Assembly (NCBI GenBank): GCA_016801885.1
Contig: CM028885.1
Location: forward strand, 23,721,334-23,785,333
Length of the DNA: 64,000 nucleotides
Direction of reading: 5' to 3'
Origin: Toxotes chatareus
Taxonomy: Eukaryota; Chordata; Actinopteri; Toxotidae
Each line of letters opens with the position of its first letter. Positions within the stretch are counted from its first letter, which is position 1. This document shows, in pieces, positions 13,301-42,800 of this stretch. The notes under the pieces are model-generated. The model saw only the letters and a list, made by a program, of their open reading frames with translations. It did no database searches and was not told the origin of the DNA. Made by a program: the position numbers and the translations under genes.

Positions 13301-14927
13301 TATTTTCTTCACAATGCAGTTTGTCGTCTGATCTGAATAAAGGTCTGAGCAGCTCATCACTAATTAATTTGTGAAATAATGGATTAATCAGCTGATCATT
13401 TCAGGTTCAGTCTCTAAATCATCGATCAAAATAATCAGATACTAAGTGAACTTGTTTTCAAATTCTGACTTTTTAAGTCAACACTTTTAGATTTTTTTGG
13501 TCTTTGGGGGCGTGTCTGCAGTTCATGAAGTATTAACTGAGAAAACTTACATTTTTTGGAAGTTAAAAAGTCTTAAATCCACAAATGTTGAGTGAGGTTT
13601 CTTCAGGACAGTGATGAACAACCATCTCATTTATTTTACAAGAACCTGCAGTACCCTGCTTCGCCTGCAGGGAGCAGAGAGGCTGCAGGTAAAAGGAGTC
13701 CACACCTCAGAGCAGAGGTTGCTGGGAAATGTATTGTATCCCCAGACAGGTGATTTGATTGGCAGTCGGGCAGCAGCAGTGAGGTCACTGAGGGTGGAAG
13801 AGAACAAAAGCAAAACAGAAATCTGTTTTTTTTTATTTCAGGGGAAATTTGGAATGAAAGAACAAAATGTCTGTGAAAAGAGGACAGGTCAGTCTTTTTC
13901 TTCCAGTGTCCCTGCTGACGAGCTTCTGCTCCAGAAACCAGCACTGCTGAGCTTCTGCTGAACGGCAGGCTGTACATCAGCTCTCTGCTGGGCTCTGAAC
14001 CAATGGTGTGCGGGGAGGTGACCACTGGAGTTTGACAGCAGCATGTGTTTGAATTCCACTTGTGTTTTCATTGAGAGATGAACAAAACAACCCAGTAGAG
14101 GTCTCCACAGGCTCAGCTGCTGGGTCCAGGTTACACCAGCCCCATCACCACAGAGCAGTGTTAGATAATTCTTCCAAAGCCCAGATTTGCATTGCTGTTT
14201 TTTTTTTTTATCTCACTTCTTCACAGAGTTAGAAACGGTAACTGGTCTGCTTCATGGCAATCAAACATGGTTGTTATGGTTCTGATGAATGGACTCCGTT
14301 CTTCTAATGTAAATTGTGAGATGCAGAATTGACCATTATGAACAGAATTGATAGGGAGACTGGGCTGGGTCATTGTGCAGTCTCTCACTGCAGGGCTCCT
14401 CACTGGTCTGTGCAGGAAGGTGGAGGTGTTTTCTCCACACTCGTACATAAAGGAGCAGCGCTGCAGATTCTGTGGCTGCTCGGGGACTTCGTCTCCTCAC
14501 AGAAGTCAAACTGTGAGGAGACAGTGAGACTGAAGACAAATATATAGGTTGATTAAGTGAGCTTTGTGGATGATTGCATTACAAGAAATATCCAATCAGA
14601 AAGCTTCAGACACTTGTTGCCGTGCAGCTTAGGGTGGGGTGAACTCATTGGATAAATTCATGAATCTGAATCAGTTCACTTTGGGATTTTGGGTCAGTTT
14701 TCTGAAGCTGATTCGACTCTGCTGTCACAGCTCTGAGTGGAAGCATCTCCATCGCAATGGCAGCTGGGGATCATGGGTAATGTAGTGTACAGAGACAACC
14801 AGACAGAACTGAAGGAGAAAAACCAGCTGGTTCACACTGCTGTGGTTTGGAAAGTTTACTGTGAGAATTTACAACGGGTGACCAGAGGCTCCGCCCACCT
14901 CACCTCACAGGGGAACAAAGGTAAGCC
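7351..14927. other. Intergenic region between tfe3 and fgd1
   Basis: About 7.6 kb with no recognisable coding exon, RNA gene or intact transposon. It is AT-rich in places (7560-8900), with scattered short imperfect repeats such as AGAACCAGTC copies near 11421-11482. Several AATAAA hexamers occur on the minus strand (for example at 13630-13635 and 13832-13837), so an unknown part of the right side may be fgd1 3'UTR. The open frames present are short, unlike any family known to me, and overlap each other on both strands. Confidence 0.6.
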
Positions 14928-15088
14928 ATGAGAGAGAGAGAGGGAGAGAGAGGGGGAGGGAGAGAGAGAGAGAGGGAGAGAGAGAGGGAGAGAGAGAGAG
15001 AGAGGGAGAGAGAGAGACGAGAGAGGGAGAGAGAGAGAGAGGAAGAGAGAGAAAGAGAGAGAGAGGGAGAGGGAGGGGAAGAGAGAGA

Positions 15089-15142
<54 letters not shown>

Positions 15143-15243
15143 GAAGAGAGAGAGACGAGAGAGGGAGAGAGAGAGAGAGAGGAAGAGAGAGAAAGAGAGA
15201 GAGAGGGAGAGAGAGAGATGAGAGAGGGAGAGAGAGATGAGAA

Positions 15244-15303
<60 letters not shown>
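14928..15303. repeat. (GA)n microsatellite with GGGA interruptions
   Basis: About 375 bp of AGAG repeats with periodic GGGA and single C interruptions, for example GACGAGAGAGG near 15017 and 15152, suggesting segmental re-duplication within the array. The apparent RERERE/SLSLSL frames are artefacts of the dinucleotide repeat. Confidence 0.95.
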
Positions 15304-15310
<7 letters not shown>

Positions 15311-15377
15311 CATGTGTCGACAGCAGTGAAGAATCATGCAGATGAACCGCGCAACTTTAAATATACAGAGAGCTCAG

Positions 15378-15682
<305 letters not shown>

Positions 15683-15769
15683 ACTGGTTTTGTATATGTT
15701 TCCAGTAGGGACTGATCTTCATCTAAGGACCCTGCCTTCATCATCACCATTGTTCCTCATCCAATAGAA

Positions 15770-34228
<18,459 letters not shown>

Positions 34229-35460
34229 GCCGACACCTGTACAGGTACGTCAGTCCACACCTGTACGCAGGTCTGAGGTCAGGCTGGAGCAGCTGATGCA
34301 GAGGTTTGACTGAGAGTTTGTTTTCTGCCTGTTTCAGTTTGTGTTCATGTTTCCACGTGTTTCAAAACCAGACTCTTAATCTGAAGGACTGAAGTGTGAG
34401 TCAGTGGGCGGAGCCAGCGTCAGGAGCTGCCACACTCCACCGCTCGTTAGAAGCATCTCTGCAGGTCTGAGGAGGCCTCGTCGCTGCTGGAGTCCATGTG
34501 GACGTCAGGCCGGAGCAGAAGTGTCTCCCCTCCTTCATCCTCCCTCCCTCTCTCCCATCTTTTCCTCTTTTCCTCGTCTTCATTCTTTAGGGAGACCGAA
34601 CTGTACGAGTCTTCTCCTCTCCATGTCCGTCTCCTCGGACTTCGCTGACCTTAAAGGATCCACAGAACCCGTCAGGAACCAGTTAATGTGATTCAGCAAT
34701 AAAAACCATCTCCAGACCTGCTGCTGCTGCTCAGCTGGTTCCCGTTTCCAGCGTGGACACAAAGGAAACTGCAAACTAACGTTTCCCAGAGGAAACACGA
34801 TCCAGAGTCGATGCGGCTCGTGGACTCAGCTCTGATCCACAATCTGCAAACTCAGCTTCCAACAGCAGAGGCTTCACTTTTCCTCCAACTTCACACTTTC
34901 CCTGATTTCTCCTCCTGCCGCTGCTTCACCGCAGACTCTTCCTCTCATTCCAGCGTCAGTTTGTCCAGACAGAGACAGACAGACAGGCAGGGACAGACAG
35001 ACAGGCAGAGACAGGCAGACAGGGAGGGACAGACAGACGGTTGGTTGTCTCTCTCTCGGCAGTCTCAGTCTTTTGTGTGAAAATCTGATCTGAGCTGCAG
35101 ACCGACACCACAACTCCTCCTCCTGCGTCCAGACATCTGATCCCAGACCAGCTCCCGACCCCCCGCCCCTCCCCGTCCCCCTCCCTCCCCCTCCCTCCCC
35201 CTCCCCTCCCCCCTCTGGTCTGTTTCTCATTTTCTCTCCGTCTTTCTTTTTTTTTTCTGAGGCTGAAATTTGAAGCAAAACTGTGAAGAAAAATTCCAGC
35301 AGGGTTTTTTTCCTGTCCTCTGACAGAGTCTGAGCTCTGCTGCAGATCCAGCAGAGCACCTGTGAGCCAGCAGAGGGCTCCAGCAGCCGCCACGTTTCAC
35401 AGCGACTCAGCATCTTTAAACCTCGCCTCGTCACTCAAAGTCGGGTTAAGGTGAAATGTT
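34229..35460 (-). promoter_or_regulatory. Region upstream of the fgd1 first coding exon, with G-rich tract (5'UTR/promoter candidate)
   Basis: An in-frame stop lies 24 nt upstream of the fgd1 ATG, so this stretch is non-coding for fgd1. It contains GACAGACAG repeats (34965-35040) and a C-rich tract at 35158-35216 that reads on the fgd1 strand as successive GGGG and GGG runs. The stretch 35461-35972 has no recognised feature beyond short TG/GA runs and lies between the two genes. Confidence 0.35.
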
Positions 35461-35903
35461 GGTGGAACGATTCCCCTCGTACTGCACTGACCGGAGAGTC
35501 TGGGTTCAGTCAGACCTCCAGGATCAGGGCTATCAGGGGTCGGACCCAGGTAACCGCTCAGTGAGGCGTTCACGGCCTTCCTGCTCGCTGACTCTGCAGA
35601 GAGCAGCAAGAAGAACCAGACTCAGGGCGGACTGTGGAGGACTGGAGCTTCATTCAGACAGTGCGTGTGTGTGTGTGAGAGAGAGAGAGGTCAGAGGTCA
35701 GAGGTCAGCCTGTAGTTTGATCTCCTCCCCTGCTGGATGATGGCAGGGTGCGTTTGTTTCTCAGCCTCATGAGGGAGCAGTGATTTTTGTCCTCCACAGA
35801 GGGGTGGGGTTTAAGTGTCACTGACTGTTCAGTCCCCTGGGGGTGTGTTTGATTTGTGTGCAACAGTTTCTCATGTCACAAACACGTCTCTGTTTAAAAC
35901 TGC

Positions 35904-35909
35904 TTTATT
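35904..35909 (-). terminator. Poly(A) signal AATAAA of the Kar5-like gene
   Basis: AATAAA on the minus strand in the context GTCAATAAAGCAG, 64-69 nt after the TGA stop of the terminal exon. This is the expected position for a short 3'UTR. Confidence 0.65.
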
Positions 35910-35972
35910 GACACGAAGGGACGAGTTTAAAACATGAAGGCTGCGACTGCATCAGGGCGACGGCGGCGTGAA

Positions 35973-38900
35973 TCAGCGGGTCTCAGCTCGTCGGCTCCTC
36001 AGGCTGTAACGCGGCTGAAAAGAGCAGAGGTCAGAGGTCACACAGGTAAAACCTGCACAGTTCAGTTCTAATCCTTCAAATTTCAGTCCTGGCAGGTTTG
36101 GTGACACCTGTGATCAGAAACTCTTCTTCTCTGGATGAAAATCATCGACAGAAACCTTTCCTCTTTAAAATGACGAGCCGCAGTCGCAGGGCCCGCCCCC
36201 TGCAGGTGATCGATCAGTGTAAATATGTCCGCTGCTGGACACGCCCAGTGTCTCAGCATCACTGCGTCTTCAGACTCCCGGTCCTGCAGCTCAGACCTGA
36301 ATCAGCTGTTCTCACCTTAAATCAGGAGTTATGACATCATTTCTACTGTGGAGCCAATCAGGGCCCAGTCTGAGACTGACTCAGTGCGATGTGGATGTGG
36401 CAGGACACATCTGGTGTCCAGCTGTTCTTAAAATAATGTGTTTAAATTTAAAGTTAAATAGATGAGCTGAGACTGTGGAGGAACCAACATGGGCAGAGGA
36501 TCTTTGACTGACAGGTGATCGATCAGGTGACTGACAGGTGATCGATCAGTGTAAATATCTTTCAGTGGTTAAAGCTGAAAAAGGATCACATCTACCTGTC
36601 TGTCCTCCACCAGGACGCTGTAGACCAGAGGGGAGGACGAGGGGGAGGACGAGGAGCGAAGAGGACGTCTGCCTGGACCCACTGAGGCATGATGGGTAAT
36701 GTATAGCAGCGGAGTGGTGTCAGCTGCTGGGCTGAGAACACTGTCAGTACTCCAACCTGCACCACACACACACACAGTGAGAATAATACACTACATGGCC
36801 AAAAGTATGTGGACAGAAGGCTCCAGCTGTTTGTCTGAACATCAACAACAGGAAAAATATTCAGTCTATGATCTGAGAGTCTGAAGTACTTCACCTGCGG
36901 TCCAGCAGGAGGCGCTCCTAAAATCAGCTTGACCTATTGCTGCCATATTGATCAGTGAAGTAAGCACCTGCTGCGATTCTCAACGCGCTGCAGCTGCGTG
37001 AAACCATGACTGTGCTGCATCTCAGTTCAGATTCATTCATTCATGGTGCAAACCTGCTGTTCCTTTAGTCCCTCAGCCTGACCGCCAACCCAACACTGAT
37101 CAAACTACAGCTGACTGCTGAGACAGAGACAGGCACTGACCAGTGCGTGAGAGGTGAGACAGGTCTGAGCTGTCCGTGTCCTTTTCTTCTTCTTCTTCTC
37201 TTCTTTCTTCGTCCTGCGTCCTCCTCGGCGTCTCCTCTCTTCCTCTGCTCTCTGATCTCTGGAAAACGAAGTTGGTCAGACTGAGAGACACTGTCCTGTA
37301 CTACGAAGCAGGATCTGCTGTTACCCAGATCACTTCAGGTTTAACTCTGGGTCACATCTCCGTGGTAACTAATGCTGCACAGCCCAAACTACTGACCAAT
37401 CAGATCACTGGAAACACTGAGTCATCGTTCCTACAGGATCCTGACAGGGACAAAAGAGTTTCCAGTAAAGTGCTGAGTAATGGAGAGCGTCAGGTCTGTC
37501 TGTAGGTGAGTGGACAGTTTTCCTCACTCAGCCTCTGTCACATGACCGAGCTCAGAGCAGGTAAACCCAGAGAGAACTGAAGCAGGTGAGAACCTGCTTC
37601 ATGGTCCAGGTGATGCAGGACGGTCTGTGTTAGACTCAGTGAAGACAGACAGCGAAGACACATTCTGGTGTGCTGGACTTCGTAGTACAGGTCTCAGATC
37701 TCTGAGTGTTCTCACCTGCACATGAAGCTGATTCTCCTCCATCTTCTTCTTCTGTCTCTCCTCTAAACACTCTGCAGACAGAAGGAACCAATCAGCTGCG
37801 TCACAGCCGCAGTTCCTCTGACGTCCACCAGATGCTGCTGTGATCAAACTGACTGACAAAGTGTTTCAGCAGGTTCACTGAGCTTCTTTGTGCAGACTGG
37901 GCTCACCTGCGCGCTGCAGCGCCTCCTGCAGGCTGCGCTGCGTCTCTCTGAGCTGCTGCAGCACCTGCAGACTCTGCTGCACGGGGTCTCTGTAGCGAAC
38001 ACACACACACAGCAGGACACACACTCCGACACAAACCATGAAGCGCCGCAGCACACTCACGTACACGCTGACCAGCTCCTGAAGACAGAGGACAAATAAC
38101 AGGTCAACATACGTCAACACGTGAGGCGTGCATCAGGTGTAACGTTAGCGTGTTACGTGAACATGTCAGGTTCTGAGCGGCAGCTGATACTGACCATGTG
38201 TCTGTGCTCAGGATGATCAGAGCTCATCACAAACTGGTAGATCTTCCTCTCCAGGTAGAAATTCAAACACACCAAACCCAACAGCACCAACCTGTCAGCA
38301 CACACACACACACACACACAGCCTCATTCATTAGTTACAGTGAATAATTAAGCAGCTCTGACAGCTCCATGTGGAGGTGGAGGTTTTAGTTACCTGGCTC
38401 TGGAGGAGCGCTGGGTGGAGGTGAGGAGGAAGGAGGTGCAGAGAGCGGCAGCGTTGTAGCAGCAGGAGCTCAGACTGTGAGCCTCCATCAGCAGGAAGCT
38501 CTGCAGGAAGGAAACTCTGTTAAAGAGCTCAGACAGCGCCACCTGCTGCTCCCTGGAGACACTGCTGAGCTCTGAGAACACCGCCCGCAGGCCTGAGAGA
38601 CAGACAGATGGGCGGAGAGAGAGACAGGTGGTGAGACAGGGTCTTTCAGGCTGTTCATAAATGTCTGAGGCTATGTGCATTTTTTAACCTTTGACCCCGA
38701 GGCTTTAAAGGCGTGTGTGTTTGTTTACCCTGTGTGGAGTCTTTCAGGGTGAGTCTCAGCTCCTCCCCATTGTTCAGCAGCTCCTGCTGCGCCTGCAAGG
38801 CGCTACTCTGGGCCTCCATAAGCTCCTCAGCCATCTGCCTGGTGGACTGAAGCTGCTCTGCTACACCTGCTGAGCTCTCTGTTAACCTGAGACACACACA

Positions 38901-39897
38901 CACGGTCTTACCTGTGTGTAGCTCACCTGTGCGTAGCTCACCTGTGTGTAGCTCACCTGTGCGTAGCTCACCTGTGCATTGTGTTTTCAGCTCGGCTCTG
39001 CCACGCTTCAGACTGCAGGAACTGACAGATGGAGTGAGTGTGGGTGAAGAACTCTGTGTAAGTGCTGAAGGCCACAGCATCCATCCCACCTGTACACCTG
39101 CTGACTTCTGAGCCCTCAGGGCATGATGGGAAATCCCTACCTGAGCTGACAGAGAGAGAGACAGGTGAGCTCAGTCAGACAGTTTGATGTTCATTCTCAT
39201 CTGACTTATAATTTAGTTCAGTTTATTTCTCTGTTTCCTCTAATCTTAGAGAAAAGGATTCATAAAATCCTCAGACGCCGTCACACTATGGTCTCAGTGT
39301 CCGTCTCTGTCTCAGTGTCTGTCTCCATACGTGGAAACAGGATAAATACCTGGACGCTGTGAACTCTCTCCTGAAACACCTGAGCCCTGCTCCATGCCAC
39401 CTGCACAGACCCTCGTCCCTGCAGCAAGTCTGTGAATCTCATCTGACACTCATTCTTCAGACGTTTCTGTTGGAACCATCTCACCACAGGAAAACCAACA
39501 GGTGTCTCACGAGGAGTAAGTATGATGCGGGGGGGCTCGTGTTAAACAGACGCGGTCTGACGCGGCTCGGTTACCTGCTGTTCACACCTGAGCTGCTGTA
39601 CAAACATCCGTCTGTCTTTTACCTGCTCAGGTGACAGTGGGTGAATCTCAGCGCTATCTGGCTCTGGCTCTCTGACGTCATGTCCTTGCAGCGCGTGTCC
39701 AGGTGCTCCAAAGCTCGCGCCCAGCACTCTCCGTACCTGGGCTGAGAGACGAGGCTCTGCACGCGCCTCAGCTCCATCCTGCCGCGCTCTGAGTCCGGAC
39801 CGGAGCCGGAGGAGGACAGTCCGTAACCGGCGCGGAGCCCGAGCATCACCGACACGCTCTGCAGCAGCAGCAGCATGGAGGCTGCACGCGCTGCCAT
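35973..39897 (-). CDS. Kar5/Brambleberry-family nuclear-envelope fusion protein (brambleberry-like)
   Basis: The Kar5/Brambleberry/GEX1 family promotes nuclear-envelope fusion (karyogamy; in fish embryos, fusion of karyomeres). Ten coding exons join in phase: 39623-39897, 38972-39145, 38729-38886, 38394-38592, 38195-38291, 37907-38078, 37716-37771, 37141-37258, 36596-36756 and 35973-36014 (483 codons). A signal peptide (MAARAASMLLLLQ...) is followed by the cysteine region: RFTHCHLSS, SGRDFPSC, RCTGGMDAVAFSTYTEFF and THSICQFLQ; zebrafish Brambleberry has DCTGSMDADTW at the equivalent place. Then come an amphipathic/coiled-coil stretch (about 160-240), hydrophobic segments (LVLLGLVCLNFYL and RRFMVCVGVCVLLCVCV), a short coiled coil, an acidic Arg/Glu-rich tail and the end PRYSLRSRRAETR. 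Family assignment is good; orthology to bmb itself versus a paralogue is undecided. Confidence 0.8.
36788..36815. mobile_element. Solo Tc1/mariner terminal-repeat fragment
   Basis: ACACTACATGGCCAAAAGTA, followed by TGTGGACA, matches the common terminal sequence of a fish Tc1/mariner family. Only one end is seen, in an intron of the Kar5-like gene. Confidence 0.5.
37285..37698 (+). mobile_element. MITE-like non-autonomous DNA transposon, copy 1
   Basis: A roughly 400-bp element with terminal inverted repeats whose core is CCTGTACTACGAAG (left end at 37295, inverted right end at 37691). It lies in an intron of the Kar5-like gene between the exons at 37716-37771 and 37141-37258. A related copy in opposite orientation is in irak1 (62834-63179). 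Open frames inside are not conserved between the copies. The TIR suggests a Harbinger/ISL2EU-type family, but that is uncertain. Confidence 0.75.
38906..38975 (-). repeat. Five tandem 15-nt units, each carrying a splice donor
   Basis: On the minus strand CACAG/GTGAGCTACG is repeated so that GT dinucleotides fall at 38971, 38956, 38941 and 38926, with a fifth at 38911 (CAG/GTAAGA). The first is the donor used in the gene model. Use of any other would add 15-nt increments that bring an immediate in-frame TGA. Confidence 0.85.
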
Positions 39898-42800
39898 CTT
39901 CTCCTGTCTGCAGGTCAATCTGCTCAGCCAGTCACAGAACCGGAGTTTTAGCCTGTCAGAGGTCACCGAGGGGTCACGACGGGTCACGTTTCTTTGTTTA
40001 TGCCTGCACGTTGCGGGTCAGAATGACACGTGAACGCGTTTCACTACATCTTCATTTTTCGTGCGTGTGTGTTCAAACTGACATGTCGACACTACGTCAG
40101 GGGGCCGCAGTGCATTGTGGGATCTGAAGTCAGTCGTCAGTCCTGCGGGTTCCTCTGGGGGGCGCTGGAGTCTCGTCCTCTGTATTTGAGGGACAGGGTT
40201 TTTCAAACTGCTGCTGTTTGTCACTTGTGTTGTTCTGATCAGGGACCAGTGATGGCTCAGAGACTCTGAGACGCAGGCCTCAGCTCCGTCAGCCGACCGC
40301 AGGCCGAGAGGCTGCACCTGGATGAAACTGGTTCAGAGTGGATCCTCTGTGATCCACCACAGAGACAGTCTGATGTCTACAACAACAACAACAACAACAA
40401 CAGGAAGAACACGTGAGCTGAAGCTGCTTCATTAAGAACACAGCAGCTTCAGGAGGTGAAGCCACTTTCTCTTCTTTAGTCGTTTATCAACTGGGAACAA
40501 ACCAGAAGAATCTGACTGAGCGTGTGTGTGTGTTCTCCTCAGTGTGGAACTAAGTTCTCTTTATGATGTGGTTCCTCGTTCACCATCAGCAGACTTTAGT
40601 TTCCTGTTATTTCTTCCTGTTTCTTTATATTTGATAAATCAGTGTGGCTGTTGTTATTTCTTCCTGCAGGGGGCAGCAGTTTCCCTGTCGTCCTTCAGTC
40701 TGGATCCACAGAGTGGAGCCAACTGACCTGCAGTGACCCTGCAGCCTGAGGGCTTTGGGGTCTGGGGGCAATTACTCAGTATAGTTTAATTTGGACTAAA
40801 GCTCAGGCAGCAGATTACTCTCCAGCTGAGGAAGAGGAGTTTGTCCCAGCAGAGCTGCATCATCAACCAGCCCACGGGCCCCGGGCCCCTCTTGTGGTCC
40901 TTGTCTTGTGGAGGGACAAACTCTAAGACCTGAAATGTTTGTTGCTCATGTGTTGTGTGTTAGAATGAACAGAGAAGCCTCAGTGAGGTCATATCATCAC
41001 AGGAGAACCGGAAAGTTATTTCCTTCAATAATCGATCGATTGATCAGTGAAATTTAATTCAAATAAACTGTCACTGAGAAAATATTCACCAGTAAAGTTT
41101 TGGTTTGATTTTTCATTTATCAAACTTCTGTCAATCATCTAATCAGTTAATCAGCGAATTATCTCAGGTCCTGATTGGGTTCTGGAGAAATAATGACGGA
41201 CACGTGTCGTGGGGGCCGACGGGGCCCCGTGTCCCAGAGAGGCAGTTCAGTTCAGCCTGTGATGGAGGCCGGTGTGTGTGTGTGTGTGTGTGTGTGAGAG
41301 CGGAGCTCCAGTCAAACAGTCAGACCACAGATCAGGGGACAACAAACGCTTTTAGTTAGAAAGAAAAATAAGAAAACAGGTAAAAACTAGTTTTGTCTAC
41401 AGCGACAGTGTATTGGAGTTTCCACTGAATTCCAACCAGAGTAAAAGCAGAATATTCATCCTCAATATTAGCAACTATGAAGTCACCACACACATCACTA
41501 CTAAGTCTAGAAACACAACATGGCTTGGCTGACATGGTGGCTTCTGGCAAGACGCACAATATTATAGGCACTAAACTCTGGAACATGCAATATGGTGGCT
41601 GGTTACTGTAGTTTGTGCCGGGTCGAGTCCTGTGGAGTGAGTCCGTTCACAGAGGGACGTTTGATTTCTGCAGCTGCGTGAGAGACTGCATGCTAACAGG
41701 TTCACTGCTCTGAGCAGACTGGGCAGCAGGCAGAGCGCCGCGTACGCAGGGGGGAGGAGGCTCAGGTGGATACAAACAGTGTCACCTGTATGAGGTCATC
41801 ATGATGCAAAAAGGTGACTGGACGAGAACTTTAAAGAACGAGGCACATTTATTTTATCCAGGATGAAGACATTCACTTTTTTCTGGTTGTGGGTGAAAAG
41901 CTCAATTTTCCAATGTCATTGCTAAAGTGCTGGAGCCCCCCCCCCCACAGAGAAATCAGAGACTAAGGTGCAGAGTAAAGTTTACTGATGTCAGAACGAC
42001 TGAGCGTTAACATTCAAACAGAAGCTGTAAGTTCAGATCCGAGAGAGAGTCAGACACGCAGAACACGCCTGAGCCGAGGAGCTAAGGCCGGCTTTCCTCA
42101 CATTCCTCACACACGAACGTCACAAGGAAATCCATGTCAGAGCTACAGAAAAACTGAGAGAAGTCAACTACGACTCCCAACATGCATTTCACTAACAGAT
42201 TCTGGATGAATTCCATAACCACAGAGACTGTTTCCTGTTGCTCCAGCTGTTTTAGTGTAATTTACTTTCATTTGCAGTTTCATTGTCTAAATATCTGCAG
42301 CGTTTCTGTCGAAATGTTTCTGCCACGTTTTTCTGACTAAGGTTCAGTTTCTTTGTTTAAGCCCTGATGTTTGTGGGTGTGCTACATGGTTTTTGCCACT
42401 AGGAGGGGCCTTTGAATCATCTGAGCTAGTTTTGAACTAGAAGCAGCAGAAGAAGAAGTGAACCAAACAGACTGTTTAAATGTGTGGAAGCAAAATCATC
42501 TCATGTTGTGCCCCAGAATCCAGCCGAGTCTCTCGGGCTGAAGGGAACATTCAGACCTGCTCAGTCTGGTTGGTACCGTTTGCTTGGGCTGAACTCAGCA
42601 GTCGTACTCCAGCACTTAAGAGGACGTAGCCTCAGTCCAGCCCCAAATCAATTCTGGAGCTTGTGGTGTGAACGTGGTCCAGTATTGGTTTTGAACATCC
42701 TCATAAATGAACAATAAATGTCACAAAATGCAGTTCAACACATGGCCAGTGGGGGCAGTATCAGGAAGTACGGTCAGCAGCAGATTTAAATCAAACTCAG

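Noticed and set aside
36098..36300. Open minus-strand stretch that could extend the Kar5-like gene
   Set aside because: It has an AG acceptor and an open frame, but the terminal exon at 35973-36014 joins in phase, ends in a basic RYSLRSRR tail and is followed by a poly(A) signal.
39359..39502. Exon-like minus-strand segment (WFQQKRLKNECQMRF...) in the first intron of the Kar5-like gene
   Set aside because: It has a plausible acceptor and donor, but including it shifts the phase into the next exon, and the direct join (HLS-S-SGRDFPSC) matches the family better.
41356..41586. 76-codon minus-strand frame between the Kar5-like gene and mecp2
   Set aside because: No similarity to a known family and no splice partners; it lies in likely UTR/intergenic DNA.
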